64,000 bases of DNA from Algoriphagus sediminis (GTDB taxonomy: Bacteria; Bacteroidota; Bacteroidia; Cytophagales; Cyclobacteriaceae), in the NCBI RefSeq assembly GCF_030403435.1, contig NZ_JAUEPH010000008.1:113809-177808 (forward strand), in the 5' to 3' direction. The stretch's first letter is position 1. Every line of letters begins with the position of its first letter. The position numbers were made by a program, and so were the translations under genes. Shown one piece after another: positions 53,007-62,618 of the stretch. The notes below the pieces were generated by a model. It was not told the DNA's origin and made no database searches. It saw only the letters and a list, made by a program, of their open reading frames with translations.

Positions 53007-54335
53007 TTACTCCTCTAAAAGTTTCTTGAACTCCTCTACAGTTATTTCCTTGTCTTTTAGCTTGAGCTTTTCCATAACCATGGCCAGTACTTTATCATTC
53101 TGTACTGAAGTCAACATGTTCATGTAATTTTGCCCTTCCTCACCTTTAAGGTAGTTGTCCACAAACATATCCATGCTATCTTCCATTTGAGAACCTAAGC
53201 CTGATGCTGCGAATTGTTCTCTTACCATTGCCTTGGTCTTTTCGATGACATCTTCATGCTCAGCTTTGATATCATTAGCAGTAGCCAGATGATTTGAAAT
53301 AAGTGACCATGTAAGCTGTCTTGCATAAGCAGGATATTCTTTTTCCACATCTTCTGCGCTAACCTTACCTTGGTTTGCCTTGAGCAACCATTCTTTAAGG
53401 AATTCTTCAGGCAGTTCGATTTTAGCTTTTTCTACCAAAGCCTTCTTAAGCTCCTCCTCAGTGTAAACTTTAGATTCCTTATCATAATTCGCTTGAAGAG
53501 TCTCTTTTACTTTGGTCATAAACTCCTCTTCGTTTTTCACCTGGTCAGGACCAAAGATCTTATCAAAAAATGTTTGATTAAGTTCGGCCTTAGCTGTTCG
53601 ATTGATGTTTTTAACAGTGAAAGTTAAGTCTCCATCTACATGCTCTTTCTCCTCATCCGTTAAACCAAATGCCTCATCCCATTGTGCCTTCTTGACATCT
53701 TTAGAAGGAAACTCAATCACCGCATCTTTTGAAACTCCGATGAATTTACTTCCAAGTTTTTTGGTGAGTTTATCAATTGGGAAAGTCAAAGTTTTAGACC
53801 ATGTACCATCCGCTTTGGCCAAATCACCATAAAGATTATCACCTTCTTCAGAGACCTCTGGGTTACTGCTTTCTCCTTGTTGAGAAAGAAGGTTTTCGAC
53901 CGTCTCCTTAACCTCAGCATCGTCCACCTTTATTTTAAAATTATTGGCTTTGATCTTACTATCAAGAGGTACTTCGATATTTTCAACGAAACCAATCTTA
54001 TAGTCAAAATCAAATTCCTTTTGAGTTTTCCAGTCGATGTCCTGTTGCTTTGACTCGTCTGGAATAGGATCTCCAAGGATTTTGAAATCTTGCTCCTTTA
54101 AGTAATTATTCAGCTTTTCTCCCAAAATGGAGTTGATCTCTTCCACCATCACGGATGTGCCATAAAGGTTTCTGATCATTCCTAGAGGGGCTTTGCCAGG
54201 ACGAAACCCTTTAATGTTTGCTTGTTTAGCATAATCCTTAAGCTTGGCAGTTACCTTATCTTGGTAATCTTCTTCCTTTAGGCTGATTCTTACTAATCCT
54301 TGATTTGCTGACTTTTTGTCTAATGTAATTTCCAA
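53007..54335 (-). CDS. tig: Trigger factor, ribosome-associated chaperone
   Basis: The 442-residue protein has the ribosome-binding N-terminal domain with FRPGKAPLGMIRNLYG. A divergent middle PPIase-like domain follows (GDLAKADGTWSKTLTF). The C-terminal chaperone arm includes ELPEEFLKEWLLKANQG. It binds nascent chains at the exit tunnel. The start is TTG at 54335: upstream in frame the next stop is 15 bases away with no ATG or GTG between. It is upstream of clpP-clpX, as in many bacteria, but separated by a terminator. The PPIase domain appears reduced, common in Bacteroidota trigger factors. Confidence 0.93.
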   Translation of the reverse strand: MEITLDKKSANQGLVRISLKEEDYQDKVTAKLKDYAKQANIKGFRPGKAPLGMIRNLYGTSVMVEEINSILGEKLNNYLKEQDFKILGDPIPDESKQQDIDWKTQKEFDFDYKIGFVENIEVPLDSKIKANNFKIKVDDAEVKETVENLLSQQGESSNPEVSEEGDNLYGDLAKADGTWSKTLTFPIDKLTKKLGSKFIGVSKDAVIEFPSKDVKKAQWDEAFGLTDEEKEHVDGDLTFTVKNINRTAKAELNQTFFDKIFGPDQVKNEEEFMTKVKETLQANYDKESKVYTEEELKKALVEKAKIELPEEFLKEWLLKANQGKVSAEDVEKEYPAYARQLTWSLISNHLATANDIKAEHEDVIEKTKAMVREQFAASGLGSQMEDSMDMFVDNYLKGEEGQNYMNMLTSVQNDKVLAMVMEKLKLKDKEITVEEFKKLLEE

Positions 54336-54362
54336 AGCAATAGTTATTTAGATGACCTTGAA

Positions 54363-54410
54363 CTAAAAACCCCCAATCGCTATCCTAAAAGAAGGCAGAG
54401 ATTGAGGGTT
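54363..54410 (-). terminator. Terminator of tRNA-Leu (minus strand)
   Basis: On the minus strand AACCCTCAATC pairs with GATTGGGGGTT (one G-U), with a 21-base loop and a T-run. It lies between the tRNA and tig. Confidence 0.7.
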
Positions 54411-54419
54411 CTGTATCAG

Positions 54420-54501
54420 TGCGGATGGAGGGACTCGAACCCCCATGCCTCGCGGCGCTAGATCCTAAGTCTAGTGCGTCTACCAATTTCGCCACATCCG
54501 C
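54420..54501 (-). tRNA. tRNA-Leu (anticodon TAG)
   Basis: On the minus strand a full cloverleaf is present: acceptor GCGGATG/CATCCGC, D-arm with GGCGAAATTGGTAGACGC, anticodon stem CTAGA/TCTAG with loop CTTAGGA, a variable arm and GGTTCGAGTCC. The anticodon TAG reads CUN Leu codons. The 82-base gene has discriminator A and no encoded CCA. A strong promoter with TTG-N19-TACCTTTGCAC lies just upstream. Confidence 0.96.
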
Positions 54502-54547
54502 ATTAAATTCTAGAGAAAAACGTTTTTCCCTCGCTGAATTGTGCGTG

Positions 54548-54577
54548 CAAAGGTAAACAGTAAAAATAAATTTGCAA
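54548..54577 (-). promoter_or_regulatory. Promoter of tRNA-Leu
   Basis: On the minus strand TTG, 19 bases, then TACCTTTGCAC. This is the same pattern and spacing as the rRNA promoter at 63797-63826. Confidence 0.8.
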
Positions 54578-54646
54578 TGGGTCTAAAAAAAAATATTCAT
54601 GTTTTGGAAATAATTTTTGGCGAGAAAAATCTTTAAATTTCAGGTT

Positions 54647-56860
54647 ATGATTCAAGTGGACACAGAAGAGGAAAGAAAACAGATCCTCAAGCGCTACCGC
54701 AGGCTCTTGAGACAAGCCAAGCCCTTTTTAAAACCTGGTGACGCGAAGGAAATAAAAAAGGCTTTTAACGTTTCCTTGGAAGCTCACAAGGATATGCGTA
54801 GAAAGTCCGGTGAACCATACATCTACCACCCTCTTGAAGTAGCATTGATCTGTGTTGAAGAAATTGGGTTAGGGACCACATCTATCGTTTCTGCCTTACT
54901 CCACGATGTAGTGGAAGATACCGATTGGGAGCTGGAGGATATTGAAAGAGACTTCGGGCACAAAGTGATGACCATCATAGATGGCTTGACTAAAATATCG
55001 GGAGTATTTGATTATGGAAGTTCTCAACAGGCAGAAAACTTCCGAAAGATGTTGCTCACGCTTTCAGATGATGTGAGGGTGATTCTAATCAAACTGGCGG
55101 ATAGGTTAAATAATATGAGAACTCTTCAGAGCATGCCACGGCATAAGCAATTGAAGATCGCATCAGAAACCATGTACCTATACGCCCCGCTTGCACATAG
55201 GCTAGGTCTTTATGCCATTAAGTCTGAGCTTGAAGATTTGTACTTAAAGTATACCGATGCAGATACTTATCAGGACATTGTTAATAAAATCCAGCAATCC
55301 AGATCTCTGAGGAATCGATTTATTCGAAAATTTATTCAGCCTATAGATGAGGAATTAGATCGTCAGGGTTTCGATTATACCATAAAGGGCCGCCCCAAAT
55401 CTGTCTATTCTATTTACAGCAAGATGAAAAAGCAGGGCATTCCATTTGATGAGGTTTACGACCTTTTTGCTGTGCGGATAATTCTAAATAGTGATTTCGA
55501 AAATGAAAAAGCAGATTGCTGGCAGGTTTATTCCATAGTGACGGATTTCTACCAGCCCAATCCTGATAGACTAAGGGATTGGATCAGTACCCCTCGTTCG
55601 AATGGTTACGAATCACTTCATACCACCGTCATGAGTAATTCTGGTCAGTGGGTGGAAGTACAGATCCGAACTAAAAGAATGGATGAAATCGCTGAACGTG
55701 GATACGCAGCACATTGGAAATACAAGGAGAAAGAAAGTAAGTCCCCATCAGGTCTTGATGATTGGATCACTCAGGTGCGGGGACTTTTGGAGAGCAATGA
55801 AGCCAATGCTATTGAGTTCATGGATGATTTCCGTGGAAATCTTTTCAGGGAGGAGGTTTTTGTTTTTACCCCTAAGGGAGACCTGAAAGTTTTACCACAT
55901 GGAGCCACTGCTTTGGATTTTGCCTTTGAGATACATACGGAGGTGGGCGCAAGCTGCATTGGTGCAAAGGTCAATCAAAAGCTCGTCCCCATTTCACATG
56001 TTCTGAAAAATGGAGACCAGGTAGAAATTTTGACATCAGGAAAGCAAAAGCCGAATGAAGACTGGCTGAACATAGTGGTGACTTCCCGGGCTAAAGCAAA
56101 GATTAAAGATGCGCTAAGAGAAGAAAAGAAAAGCTCAATTCTGGATGGGAAGGAAATCGTTCGAAGAAAACTCAAACAAATGAAAATGACGTTCAATTCA
56201 GAGACGGTGGAAAAACTACGCGCCTTCTACGAATTGAAAACAGCAAATGAATTTTACTATAGAGTTGGAAGAGGAATAATTGACCCAACCACGATTCGTT
56301 CATTTAAAGATTTTCTTGAAAAGCAAAAAAAGAAGCAGAAGTCCATTCAAGAGCGAGTGAAGGATGAATCAACTTTCACTAAGGAAATAAAAAGCGTGAA
56401 GGGACCCGATCATGATCAACTGCTCATCGGTGAGGATATGGATGTTGTGGATTACATCCTTGCAAAGTGTTGTAATCCTATCCCTGGGGATGATGTATTT
56501 GGTTTCGTGACAGTTAATGAGGGGATAAAAATCCATCGAACTTCTTGCCCCAACGCTGTAGAACTATTGTCCAATCATGGAAATAGGGTGATCAAAGCCA
56601 GGTGGACCAGTCAAAAAGAAATTGCTTTCTTAGCTGGGTTGCGAATCGTAGGAACGGATCGGGTAGGCTTGATAAACGATGTCACAAAAGTCATCTCAAA
56701 TGAATTAAAAGTAAATATGAGATCTATCACTGTTGATTCGGATGCAGGTGTTTTCGAAGGTACTATCAAACTTTATGTGAATAGTACAAGCCACCTTGAT
56801 AAGCTTATTCAAGACCTTGAGAAAGTCGAAGGAATCTTTCAGGTAACTAGATTTGATTAA
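54647..56860 (+). CDS. rel: Bifunctional (p)ppGpp synthetase/hydrolase
   Basis: The 737-residue protein has an HD hydrolase (SALLHDVVEDTDW), synthetase (STPRSNGYESLHTTVM), TGS domain (VFTPKGDLKVLPHGATALDFAF), a Cys-rich helical part (YILAKCCNPIPGDD) and a C-terminal ACT domain (GLINDVTKVISNELKV). It makes and degrades the alarmone ppGpp. The intact HD motif and synthetase motif indicate a bifunctional Rel/SpoT protein, usual for a single copy in Bacteroidota. ATG 54647 is chosen over a TTG at 54617. Confidence 0.95.
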   Translation: MIQVDTEEERKQILKRYRRLLRQAKPFLKPGDAKEIKKAFNVSLEAHKDMRRKSGEPYIYHPLEVALICVEEIGLGTTSIVSALLHDVVEDTDWELEDIERDFGHKVMTIIDGLTKISGVFDYGSSQQAENFRKMLLTLSDDVRVILIKLADRLNNMRTLQSMPRHKQLKIASETMYLYAPLAHRLGLYAIKSELEDLYLKYTDADTYQDIVNKIQQSRSLRNRFIRKFIQPIDEELDRQGFDYTIKGRPKSVYSIYSKMKKQGIPFDEVYDLFAVRIILNSDFENEKADCWQVYSIVTDFYQPNPDRLRDWISTPRSNGYESLHTTVMSNSGQWVEVQIRTKRMDEIAERGYAAHWKYKEKESKSPSGLDDWITQVRGLLESNEANAIEFMDDFRGNLFREEVFVFTPKGDLKVLPHGATALDFAFEIHTEVGASCIGAKVNQKLVPISHVLKNGDQVEILTSGKQKPNEDWLNIVVTSRAKAKIKDALREEKKSSILDGKEIVRRKLKQMKMTFNSETVEKLRAFYELKTANEFYYRVGRGIIDPTTIRSFKDFLEKQKKKQKSIQERVKDESTFTKEIKSVKGPDHDQLLIGEDMDVVDYILAKCCNPIPGDDVFGFVTVNEGIKIHRTSCPNAVELLSNHGNRVIKARWTSQKEIAFLAGLRIVGTDRVGLINDVTKVISNELKVNMRSITVDSDAGVFEGTIKLYVNSTSHLDKLIQDLEKVEGIFQVTRFD

Positions 56861-56910
56861 CATGTTGAATCATTTCTCCGTTTCGGCAGTTATATTTGAA
56901 ATAAAAATTA

Positions 56911-57387
56911 ATGTCCTCGATGACTGATAATTTCGAAGAAGTCAAAACCATCTTCACGGCGTATCTGGAAAATCAAAAGCTGAGAAAAACTCCGGAGAGA
57001 TATGCGATTCTAGAAGAGATTTATAGCAGGTCTGGTCACTTTGATGTGGAAGGTTTGTATATAAGCATGAAGAATAAAAACTACCGGGTGAGTCGAGCTA
57101 CGGTTTATAACACGCTGGATTTATTAGAGGAGTGTGACCTGGTGACCAAACATCAGTTCGGTAAAAACTTGGCTCAATTTGAAAAATCCTATGGTTACAA
57201 GCAGCATGATCATTTGATTTGCACGGAGTGCAATAAAGTGCTTGAGTTTTGTGATCCCAGAATTCAGAACATTCAAAATACCGTAGGCGACATCCTCAAT
57301 TTCAAGGTAATGCATCACTCTTTGATTTTATTTGGAAATTGTCAAAAAGAAAATTGCGAAAATAGAGCCTTAGCTAACTCCAATTAA
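56911..57387 (+). CDS. fur: Fur-family transcriptional regulator
   Basis: The 158-residue regulator has an N-terminal winged helix ([20 protein letters not shown], then [15 protein letters not shown]). The C-terminal part has metal residues in [11 protein letters not shown] and GNCQKENC. The second Cys pair is typical of a structural zinc site. It probably senses iron and represses uptake genes; a PerR or Zur role cannot be excluded from sequence alone. A STAS gene follows 5 bases later. Confidence 0.9.
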   Translation: MSSMTDNFEEVKTIFTAYLENQKLRKTPERYAILEEIYSRSGHFDVEGLYISMKNKNYRVSRATVYNTLDLLEECDLVTKHQFGKNLAQFEKSYGYKQHDHLICTECNKVLEFCDPRIQNIQNTVGDILNFKVMHHSLILFGNCQKENCENRALANSN

Positions 57388-57392
57388 TAAAG

Positions 57393-57734
57393 ATGGATTT
57401 AACATATACTACCTCAAAAGATGAGTTTGCTAACTACCTTTCTTTAAAAGGGGATTTAATCGGTGATCGTCTAGGACCTAAATTAGTGGAAGAGGTTAGT
57501 GATGCCGTGGAGTCAGGCGCACGTACCTTTGTGGTGGACCTGAGCGAGGTTCGCTACATTAGTTCAAGCGGAATCGGACTGTTGATCACTATGCTCACTA
57601 AAATGAGAAATGTAGGTGGTGAAATGTATCTCACTGCACCTTCTGAGCATGTCAAAAAACTACTAATTATCACTAAACTCAATAATATTTTTACGGTTTA
57701 TGACTCTGTGGATGAGTTCAAAAAGAAGATGTAA
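57393..57734 (+). CDS. STAS-domain protein (anti-sigma factor antagonist)
   Basis: The 113-residue protein has the STAS core TFVVDLSEVRYISSSGIGLL, with the phosphorylatable Ser of the SSSG motif. The YLTAPSEHVKKLLIITKL end is typical of SpoIIAA-like proteins. It probably binds an anti-sigma or partner-switch kinase. No such kinase is adjacent. The next gene starts within its last codons. Confidence 0.88.
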   Translation: MDLTYTTSKDEFANYLSLKGDLIGDRLGPKLVEEVSDAVESGARTFVVDLSEVRYISSSGIGLLITMLTKMRNVGGEMYLTAPSEHVKKLLIITKLNNIFTVYDSVDEFKKKM

Positions 57735-58848
57735 TTTTTCACTATTCTTAATAATTGGAATTTTTTCATGTTCTGAAAATGATTATTCAAAGCAGGAGTA
57801 TGTGCTGGAAGTTTCTGATAGAAAAGAGTTTATTATAGGACAAGGTGGTCTTACCACAGAGGGATACTACATAGTTTTCTTAGACTCTGCCAAAAGCAAA
57901 GGGACGATTTATAATGAAATTGCCCATTCATTAGATAGTATTTTTATTTCAGCTGATTCAGCTTGGTCTAAGGACGGTGAAATCATGGAAACCGAGGGTC
58001 CGTATGGTGTAGGAACAGTATTTACTTATTTCAGCACTCCAAAAATTAATATGTTCATTAATAGCCAGAAGTTTTTCAGGCAAAATGTTCAGACAAAGGA
58101 GGTGTCTCGTAAATTTTTACAAGAATATGGGGTTTTTGGAGATTTGAAATACCCGTCGATAGCAATTTCAGGGGCATCCAGGGAATTCACTGGTTTGGAT
58201 AAAAAAGATAATACTGGATATTTTGATTATGATTTTGAAAATAGAATCAAGGTAATTGGATATAGTGTGGAAAGAGACTCCATGTTCATTTTGCCAGTTG
58301 CCTTAGATTCTTCTCGTTTTTATAATGCCAGGTTCAAAGTAAGGTATAAAGGCTTGATCCTAGGAGGTGGAGAAGAACCTCAGCTAAGCGTAATTGGTGA
58401 TAATCTCGTGGTAAGTTATCCCAGTTTTAATGATATTTTGGTTTATAATTTAAATTCTGGGCTACAGAATACCTATACCTTCGAATCCAAGTTTTTTCCA
58501 TCTCAAAAAAGAAGACCCGAGAATTACAGAGAGGAGGTTGATTCTGGTGAGTTATTATGGGATTGGCAAGAAGCTTGGAACAACCAAGTTCGATTTGGGT
58601 CAATTAGTTTCATTAAAGACATGAATGTTTATGTCCGATCTGTAAAAGGAGAAGAAAACGCGGCTCTTTTCTTGGAGCTTTTTGATTCAAATTTCAAAAA
58701 GATAAGTGAGCTAAGTTTGTCAGAAGTCAATCTGGATTTATCGACCACTTATTTCAACACGAAGTACGGATTGTTTTTCAGAGCCAAAGAACAACCTGTG
58801 GAGGAAGTGATGTATTATTACAATGTCAACCTAGTAAGGAATAAATAA
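57712..58848 (+). CDS. Lipoprotein of unknown function (possible DUF4221-like)
   Basis: The 378-residue protein has a short signal and lipobox (LFLIIGIFSC at about residue 20). The rest is rich in beta strands (DFDYDFENRIKVIGYSV, FYNARFKVRYKGLILGG, YSPSFNDILVYNLNSG-type) and may be a beta-propeller. It resembles DUF4221-type Bacteroidota lipoproteins, but I am not sure. ATG 57712 overlaps the STAS end by 23 bases; ATG 57700 adds four residues. Overlap implies coupled translation. Confidence 0.7.
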   Translation: MSSKRRCNFSLFLIIGIFSCSENDYSKQEYVLEVSDRKEFIIGQGGLTTEGYYIVFLDSAKSKGTIYNEIAHSLDSIFISADSAWSKDGEIMETEGPYGVGTVFTYFSTPKINMFINSQKFFRQNVQTKEVSRKFLQEYGVFGDLKYPSIAISGASREFTGLDKKDNTGYFDYDFENRIKVIGYSVERDSMFILPVALDSSRFYNARFKVRYKGLILGGGEEPQLSVIGDNLVVSYPSFNDILVYNLNSGLQNTYTFESKFFPSQKRRPENYREEVDSGELLWDWQEAWNNQVRFGSISFIKDMNVYVRSVKGEENAALFLELFDSNFKKISELSLSEVNLDLSTTYFNTKYGLFFRAKEQPVEEVMYYYNVNLVRNK

Positions 58849-58934
58849 TTCCTGTGTTTCTCTTGGTTTTCTTTGGGCTTCTCGCAAATTTCACGCTTCA
58901 AAAAGTCAGTATCATATTATAGATCTCTCAGCAA

Positions 58935-60206
58935 ATGAAGATGGACGTGCTTTTGGGTCTCCAATGGGGAGATGAAGGAAAAGGAAAAATTGTGGATGTT
59001 CTTGCTCCTGAATACGAATTAGTAGCAAGGTTTCAAGGTGGTCCAAATGCAGGGCACACGCTTGAATTTGATGGCATAAAGCATGTATTGCACCAGATTC
59101 CATCCGGAATCTTCCGATCGAATATTCTAAATATTGTGGGAAATGGTGTTGTCCTCGATCCGATTATATTCAAAAAGGAAATAGAAGGATTGGCCAAGTT
59201 CAAAATTGATTATCAAAAGAATCTGGTCATTTCCAAAAAAGCCACCATTATCATTCCTTCTCATAAACTCCTAGATGCTGCCTATGAAAAATCCAAAGGA
59301 GATAAGAAAATAGGCTCTACATTAAAAGGCATAGGACCGACTTATCAAGATAAAATCGGCCGTTCTGCTTTACGGGTGGGAGATATTTTAAGTCCTGATT
59401 TTGGTGAGAAATATTCCGCATTAGTGGATAAGCATAAGACGATCCTCTCTTTTTATAACCATCCTACGGACGAGTTGGAAGGAATGGAGTCACAATTTTT
59501 TGAAGCACTGGAGTTTTTGATAAAGCTTAATTTGATCGATAGTGAGTACACGGTCAATGAGGCACTGAATTCAGATAAAAGAATTTTGGCAGAAGGAGCT
59601 CAGGGATCTTTGCTCGATATTGATTTCGGTAGTTATCCATTCGTGACCAGCAGCACCACCATGACAGCTGGGGCCTGTACAGGTCTAGGAGTAGCACCAT
59701 CTAAAATCGGCGAAGTCTTTGGGATTTTCAAAGCCTATTGTACTCGTGTTGGAAGCGGACCATTCCCAACTGAACTTTTCGAAAATGACGGAGAGGATAT
59801 GCGCAAGGAGGGTAATGAGTTTGGAAGTACCACGGGTAGACCAAGAAGATGCGGATGGTTAGATTTGCCAGCATTGAAGTATTCCATTATGATTAATGGG
59901 GTGACCCAGCTTTTCATGATGAAGGCAGATGTCCTAAATATTTTTGAAGAAATTAAAGTTTGTACCCATTACGAATTACAGGATGGAGAAAGAATTGATC
60001 AGCTTTCTTTTGAGGTTCTTCAGTCGGAAGTTAAGCCAGTTTATCAGACTTTGAAAGGATGGAATTGCTCCCTTAAAGGAATTCGGGATTACAATAAATT
60101 CCCTAAAGAGCTTACTGAGTATGTGTCTTTTCTCGAAAAGGAATTGAATGTTCCGATCAAACTGGTTTCGATAGGGCCGGATCGGGAGCAGACGATCATG
60201 AGATAA
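58935..60206 (+). CDS. purA: Adenylosuccinate synthetase
   Basis: The 423-residue enzyme has the P-loop GLQWGDEGKGKIVD, HTLEFDGIKHVLHQIPSG, LKGIGPTYQDKIGRS and TTTGRPRRCGWLDL. It joins IMP and Asp with GTP in AMP synthesis. ATG 58935 matches the usual start. A terminator follows directly and overlaps the promoter of the next gene. Confidence 0.97.
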   Translation: MKMDVLLGLQWGDEGKGKIVDVLAPEYELVARFQGGPNAGHTLEFDGIKHVLHQIPSGIFRSNILNIVGNGVVLDPIIFKKEIEGLAKFKIDYQKNLVISKKATIIIPSHKLLDAAYEKSKGDKKIGSTLKGIGPTYQDKIGRSALRVGDILSPDFGEKYSALVDKHKTILSFYNHPTDELEGMESQFFEALEFLIKLNLIDSEYTVNEALNSDKRILAEGAQGSLLDIDFGSYPFVTSSTTMTAGACTGLGVAPSKIGEVFGIFKAYCTRVGSGPFPTELFENDGEDMRKEGNEFGSTTGRPRRCGWLDLPALKYSIMINGVTQLFMMKADVLNIFEEIKVCTHYELQDGERIDQLSFEVLQSEVKPVYQTLKGWNCSLKGIRDYNKFPKELTEYVSFLEKELNVPIKLVSIGPDREQTIMR

Positions 60207-60209
60207 ATG

Positions 60210-60242
60210 AAAAGCCTTTCTAGAATAGAGAGGCTTTTGTTT
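60210..60242 (+). terminator. Terminator of purA
   Basis: A 12-bp stem AAAAGCCTTTCT/AGAGAGGCTTTT (one G-U, AGAAT loop) leads into a TTTTGTTTG run. The T-run also supplies the TTG of the next promoter. Confidence 0.82.
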
Positions 60243-60266
60243 GTTTACAGGCAAAACTTACTTTTG
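60237..60266 (+). promoter_or_regulatory. Candidate promoter of the type IX cargo gene
   Basis: TTG at 60237-60239 within the purA terminator T-run, 19 bases, then TACTTTTG at 60259-60266. The ATG at 60288 follows 21 bases later. Confidence 0.6.
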
Positions 60267-60287
60267 AACCAGCTCGTTTTGTTCTGG

Positions 60288-62618
60288 ATGCAAAGACTCC
60301 CCTTATTTCTTTTTTTTCTCTTGTTTGCTCAAGTCTCTTTTGGCCAAATTGGATTTCCATATTGCGAGCCTTTTGATGGACAAACCACTAATTCGGCTAC
60401 GGTTTTTGGCGGTAATTCAAGATTGGTAGATGGGGTGCTTAGACTGACTGAAAATGAGCAGTTCCAGACTGGCTACATGTATGTAGATATTCCTTTCCCT
60501 TCTTTTTATGGAATAAAAGCTGAGTTCGAATACTTTAGTTACGGTGGGGATGATGAAAATCGCGCTGACGGTATGGTTATGTTTCTTTTTGATGCTGCCA
60601 CCCAGAATTTTGCTCCCGGAGGTTTTGGTGGGTCTTTGGGCTATGCCCAAAGAATAAACTCCGATGTCACAGAGCCGGGACTAACCAATGCCTATATGGG
60701 TATTGGTTTCGATGAATTCGGAAATTTCGGAAATTTCTCAGAAGGTAAGAATGGAGGGTTTAATGGCTCAGGGAATAATCTTGTGCCAAATGCGGTGGTG
60801 GTAAGAGGTCCGGGCAGTGGGCTAAATGGATATGAATTTATTACCGGGAGACGTACAGCCGATCCCGGTAACTTAGGATTAAGCGAAGGATTTGAAATTA
60901 GCTCAGGTGGAACTGGAACCCAACGAGTCACTGACCCAAATCAAGTGGGTTATCGTAAAGTTTTTATTGAACTTGAGCCGAAAGAGCAGGGGGTAGGCTA
61001 TAATTTCCGTGTCGAGATGCTAGTGACCACCCAGCCAAACTCTCCCAGGCTGGTTCCTATTTTTGACCGTTCATACAACTTTGAGCCTCCCGAAGAATTG
61101 AAGATTGGATTTGCTGCATCTACTGGTGGCTTTACTAATTTTCATGAGATAAGAAATTTAATTGTGGAGGTCTCTGCGGATGATCAGTTACAAGATCCAG
61201 CGGGTGTAGATTTTGAAGACATTGCATCTTGCGAAGGTCAGGAGAATACCTACTTCATAACCGACGAGGAAGTGATTTTACCAAATGAAAATAGCCGCAT
61301 CCGGTGCCTTCAGTTTTATGAATCCTTGGAGGATATTGAAGAAGAAGGGGAGGATGTTTGTAACCAGGCAAAATGTGTGGCTGAAAATCGTGAGCTGGTT
61401 CTACCGCAAGGAACTTTTCGAGCTGGAGATGATTCTGGGGATTATACATTTTTCCCCAATGAAGGATTCACAGGGGAGGAGGTGACCGTTTATTACACCA
61501 TCACAGATAATTACGGTAAGACTTCTGCCGGTAATTCGATGACTTTGACTATTCAGGAATCCCCCGAGCCTATTTCCTTATTCGTAGAAGGTGCTGATGA
61601 AATCCTAGAGTCGGTTGTGATTTGCGAAGGAGATGAAATCAACCTTTTGAGTCAGGGTAACGAGGTTTATGAAAGGTACGAATGGTATAAAGATCAAGAG
61701 TTACTTCAGGGTGAAGTTGGGGGTGTCCTTTCAGTTTCTGAACCGGGAGAGTATGAAATTCTTGCATATAATAGGAAAAACTGTCCAACCACCTCTAATC
61801 TCATTAGTGTAGAATTTCCAGAGTATCCACCACTGTTGTTTGAAAATCCTATGATAGGTTGTGAGCCTGGGCAATCTATCAATGCCTTTGATTTTATGGC
61901 TGCCGTGGATACTATTCAGTATGACTACTTAGTGAGTGGGGAAGGCCTGGTACTAGAAAATGGGGAAATAGAACAAATCCCAAAATCAGGTAGCTATCAG
62001 ATTCAAGCTAAACCGAAGGAGGTAGAGTGTTACAGTGAGCCAGGTTTTTTTGATGTGATTATCAGGGATGAAGAGTTGCTCGCAAACTTTGACTTTGTAT
62101 TGGAGGGAACCAATATACAAGGTGATGAAGACGGTGGTATCTTCCCTGATGATGTTATTGCATTCAAGGACTCATCAGAAGAAGCTGTGGAATGGCTTTG
62201 GGAGTTTGGGGATGGCTCATCAGGTAATGAGCAGAATCCACTTCATGTTTTTGGTGCCAAAGGGAACTTTGAGGTTACACTTACCATAAAGGATGAGTTA
62301 GGATGCATCGCTACCGCTTCCAAAGTAGTGGAAATAACCAGGAGTTTTCGAGTGATGTTCCCCACAGGTTTTACTCCACTATCAGACCAAAATCAGTTTT
62401 TCGTACCCAAGTTTAAAGGGTTGGAGAGAATTGAGCTTCTCATTTTTAATACCTGGGGGGAGTTGATATTTAGCACCTCCGAACTAGAAACTGAAGGATG
62501 GGACGGTAGACTTGAGGGAGAGCTTTTGGATGCTGGTATTTACGTATACAGATTCAATGGGATAGCTACAGATGGAGAGGAAGTCAGGGAGTCTGGAAAG
62601 TTTAGATTGATAAGATGA
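60288..62618 (+). CDS. Secreted lectin-fold and PKD protein with type B type IX sorting domain
   Basis: The 776-residue protein has a signal peptide (QRLPLFLFFLLFAQVSFGQ). An N-terminal L-type lectin-like beta sandwich follows (GFPYCEPFDGQTTNSATVFGG, VMFLFDAATQNFAPGGFG). Ig-like and PKD-like domains come later (EEAVEWLWEFGDGSSGNEQN). The C-terminus is a gliding motility-associated, type B sorting domain (FPTGFTPLSDQNQFFVPKF, then ELLDAGIYVYRFNGIATDG). ATG 60288 is chosen because an ATG at 60207 lies in the purA terminator. It is a surface adhesin-like cargo of the type IX system. The porP gene overlaps its stop. Confidence 0.85.
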   Translation: MQRLPLFLFFLLFAQVSFGQIGFPYCEPFDGQTTNSATVFGGNSRLVDGVLRLTENEQFQTGYMYVDIPFPSFYGIKAEFEYFSYGGDDENRADGMVMFLFDAATQNFAPGGFGGSLGYAQRINSDVTEPGLTNAYMGIGFDEFGNFGNFSEGKNGGFNGSGNNLVPNAVVVRGPGSGLNGYEFITGRRTADPGNLGLSEGFEISSGGTGTQRVTDPNQVGYRKVFIELEPKEQGVGYNFRVEMLVTTQPNSPRLVPIFDRSYNFEPPEELKIGFAASTGGFTNFHEIRNLIVEVSADDQLQDPAGVDFEDIASCEGQENTYFITDEEVILPNENSRIRCLQFYESLEDIEEEGEDVCNQAKCVAENRELVLPQGTFRAGDDSGDYTFFPNEGFTGEEVTVYYTITDNYGKTSAGNSMTLTIQESPEPISLFVEGADEILESVVICEGDEINLLSQGNEVYERYEWYKDQELLQGEVGGVLSVSEPGEYEILAYNRKNCPTTSNLISVEFPEYPPLLFENPMIGCEPGQSINAFDFMAAVDTIQYDYLVSGEGLVLENGEIEQIPKSGSYQIQAKPKEVECYSEPGFFDVIIRDEELLANFDFVLEGTNIQGDEDGGIFPDDVIAFKDSSEEAVEWLWEFGDGSSGNEQNPLHVFGAKGNFEVTLTIKDELGCIATASKVVEITRSFRVMFPTGFTPLSDQNQFFVPKFKGLERIELLIFNTWGELIFSTSELETEGWDGRLEGELLDAGIYVYRFNGIATDGEEVRESGKFRLIR

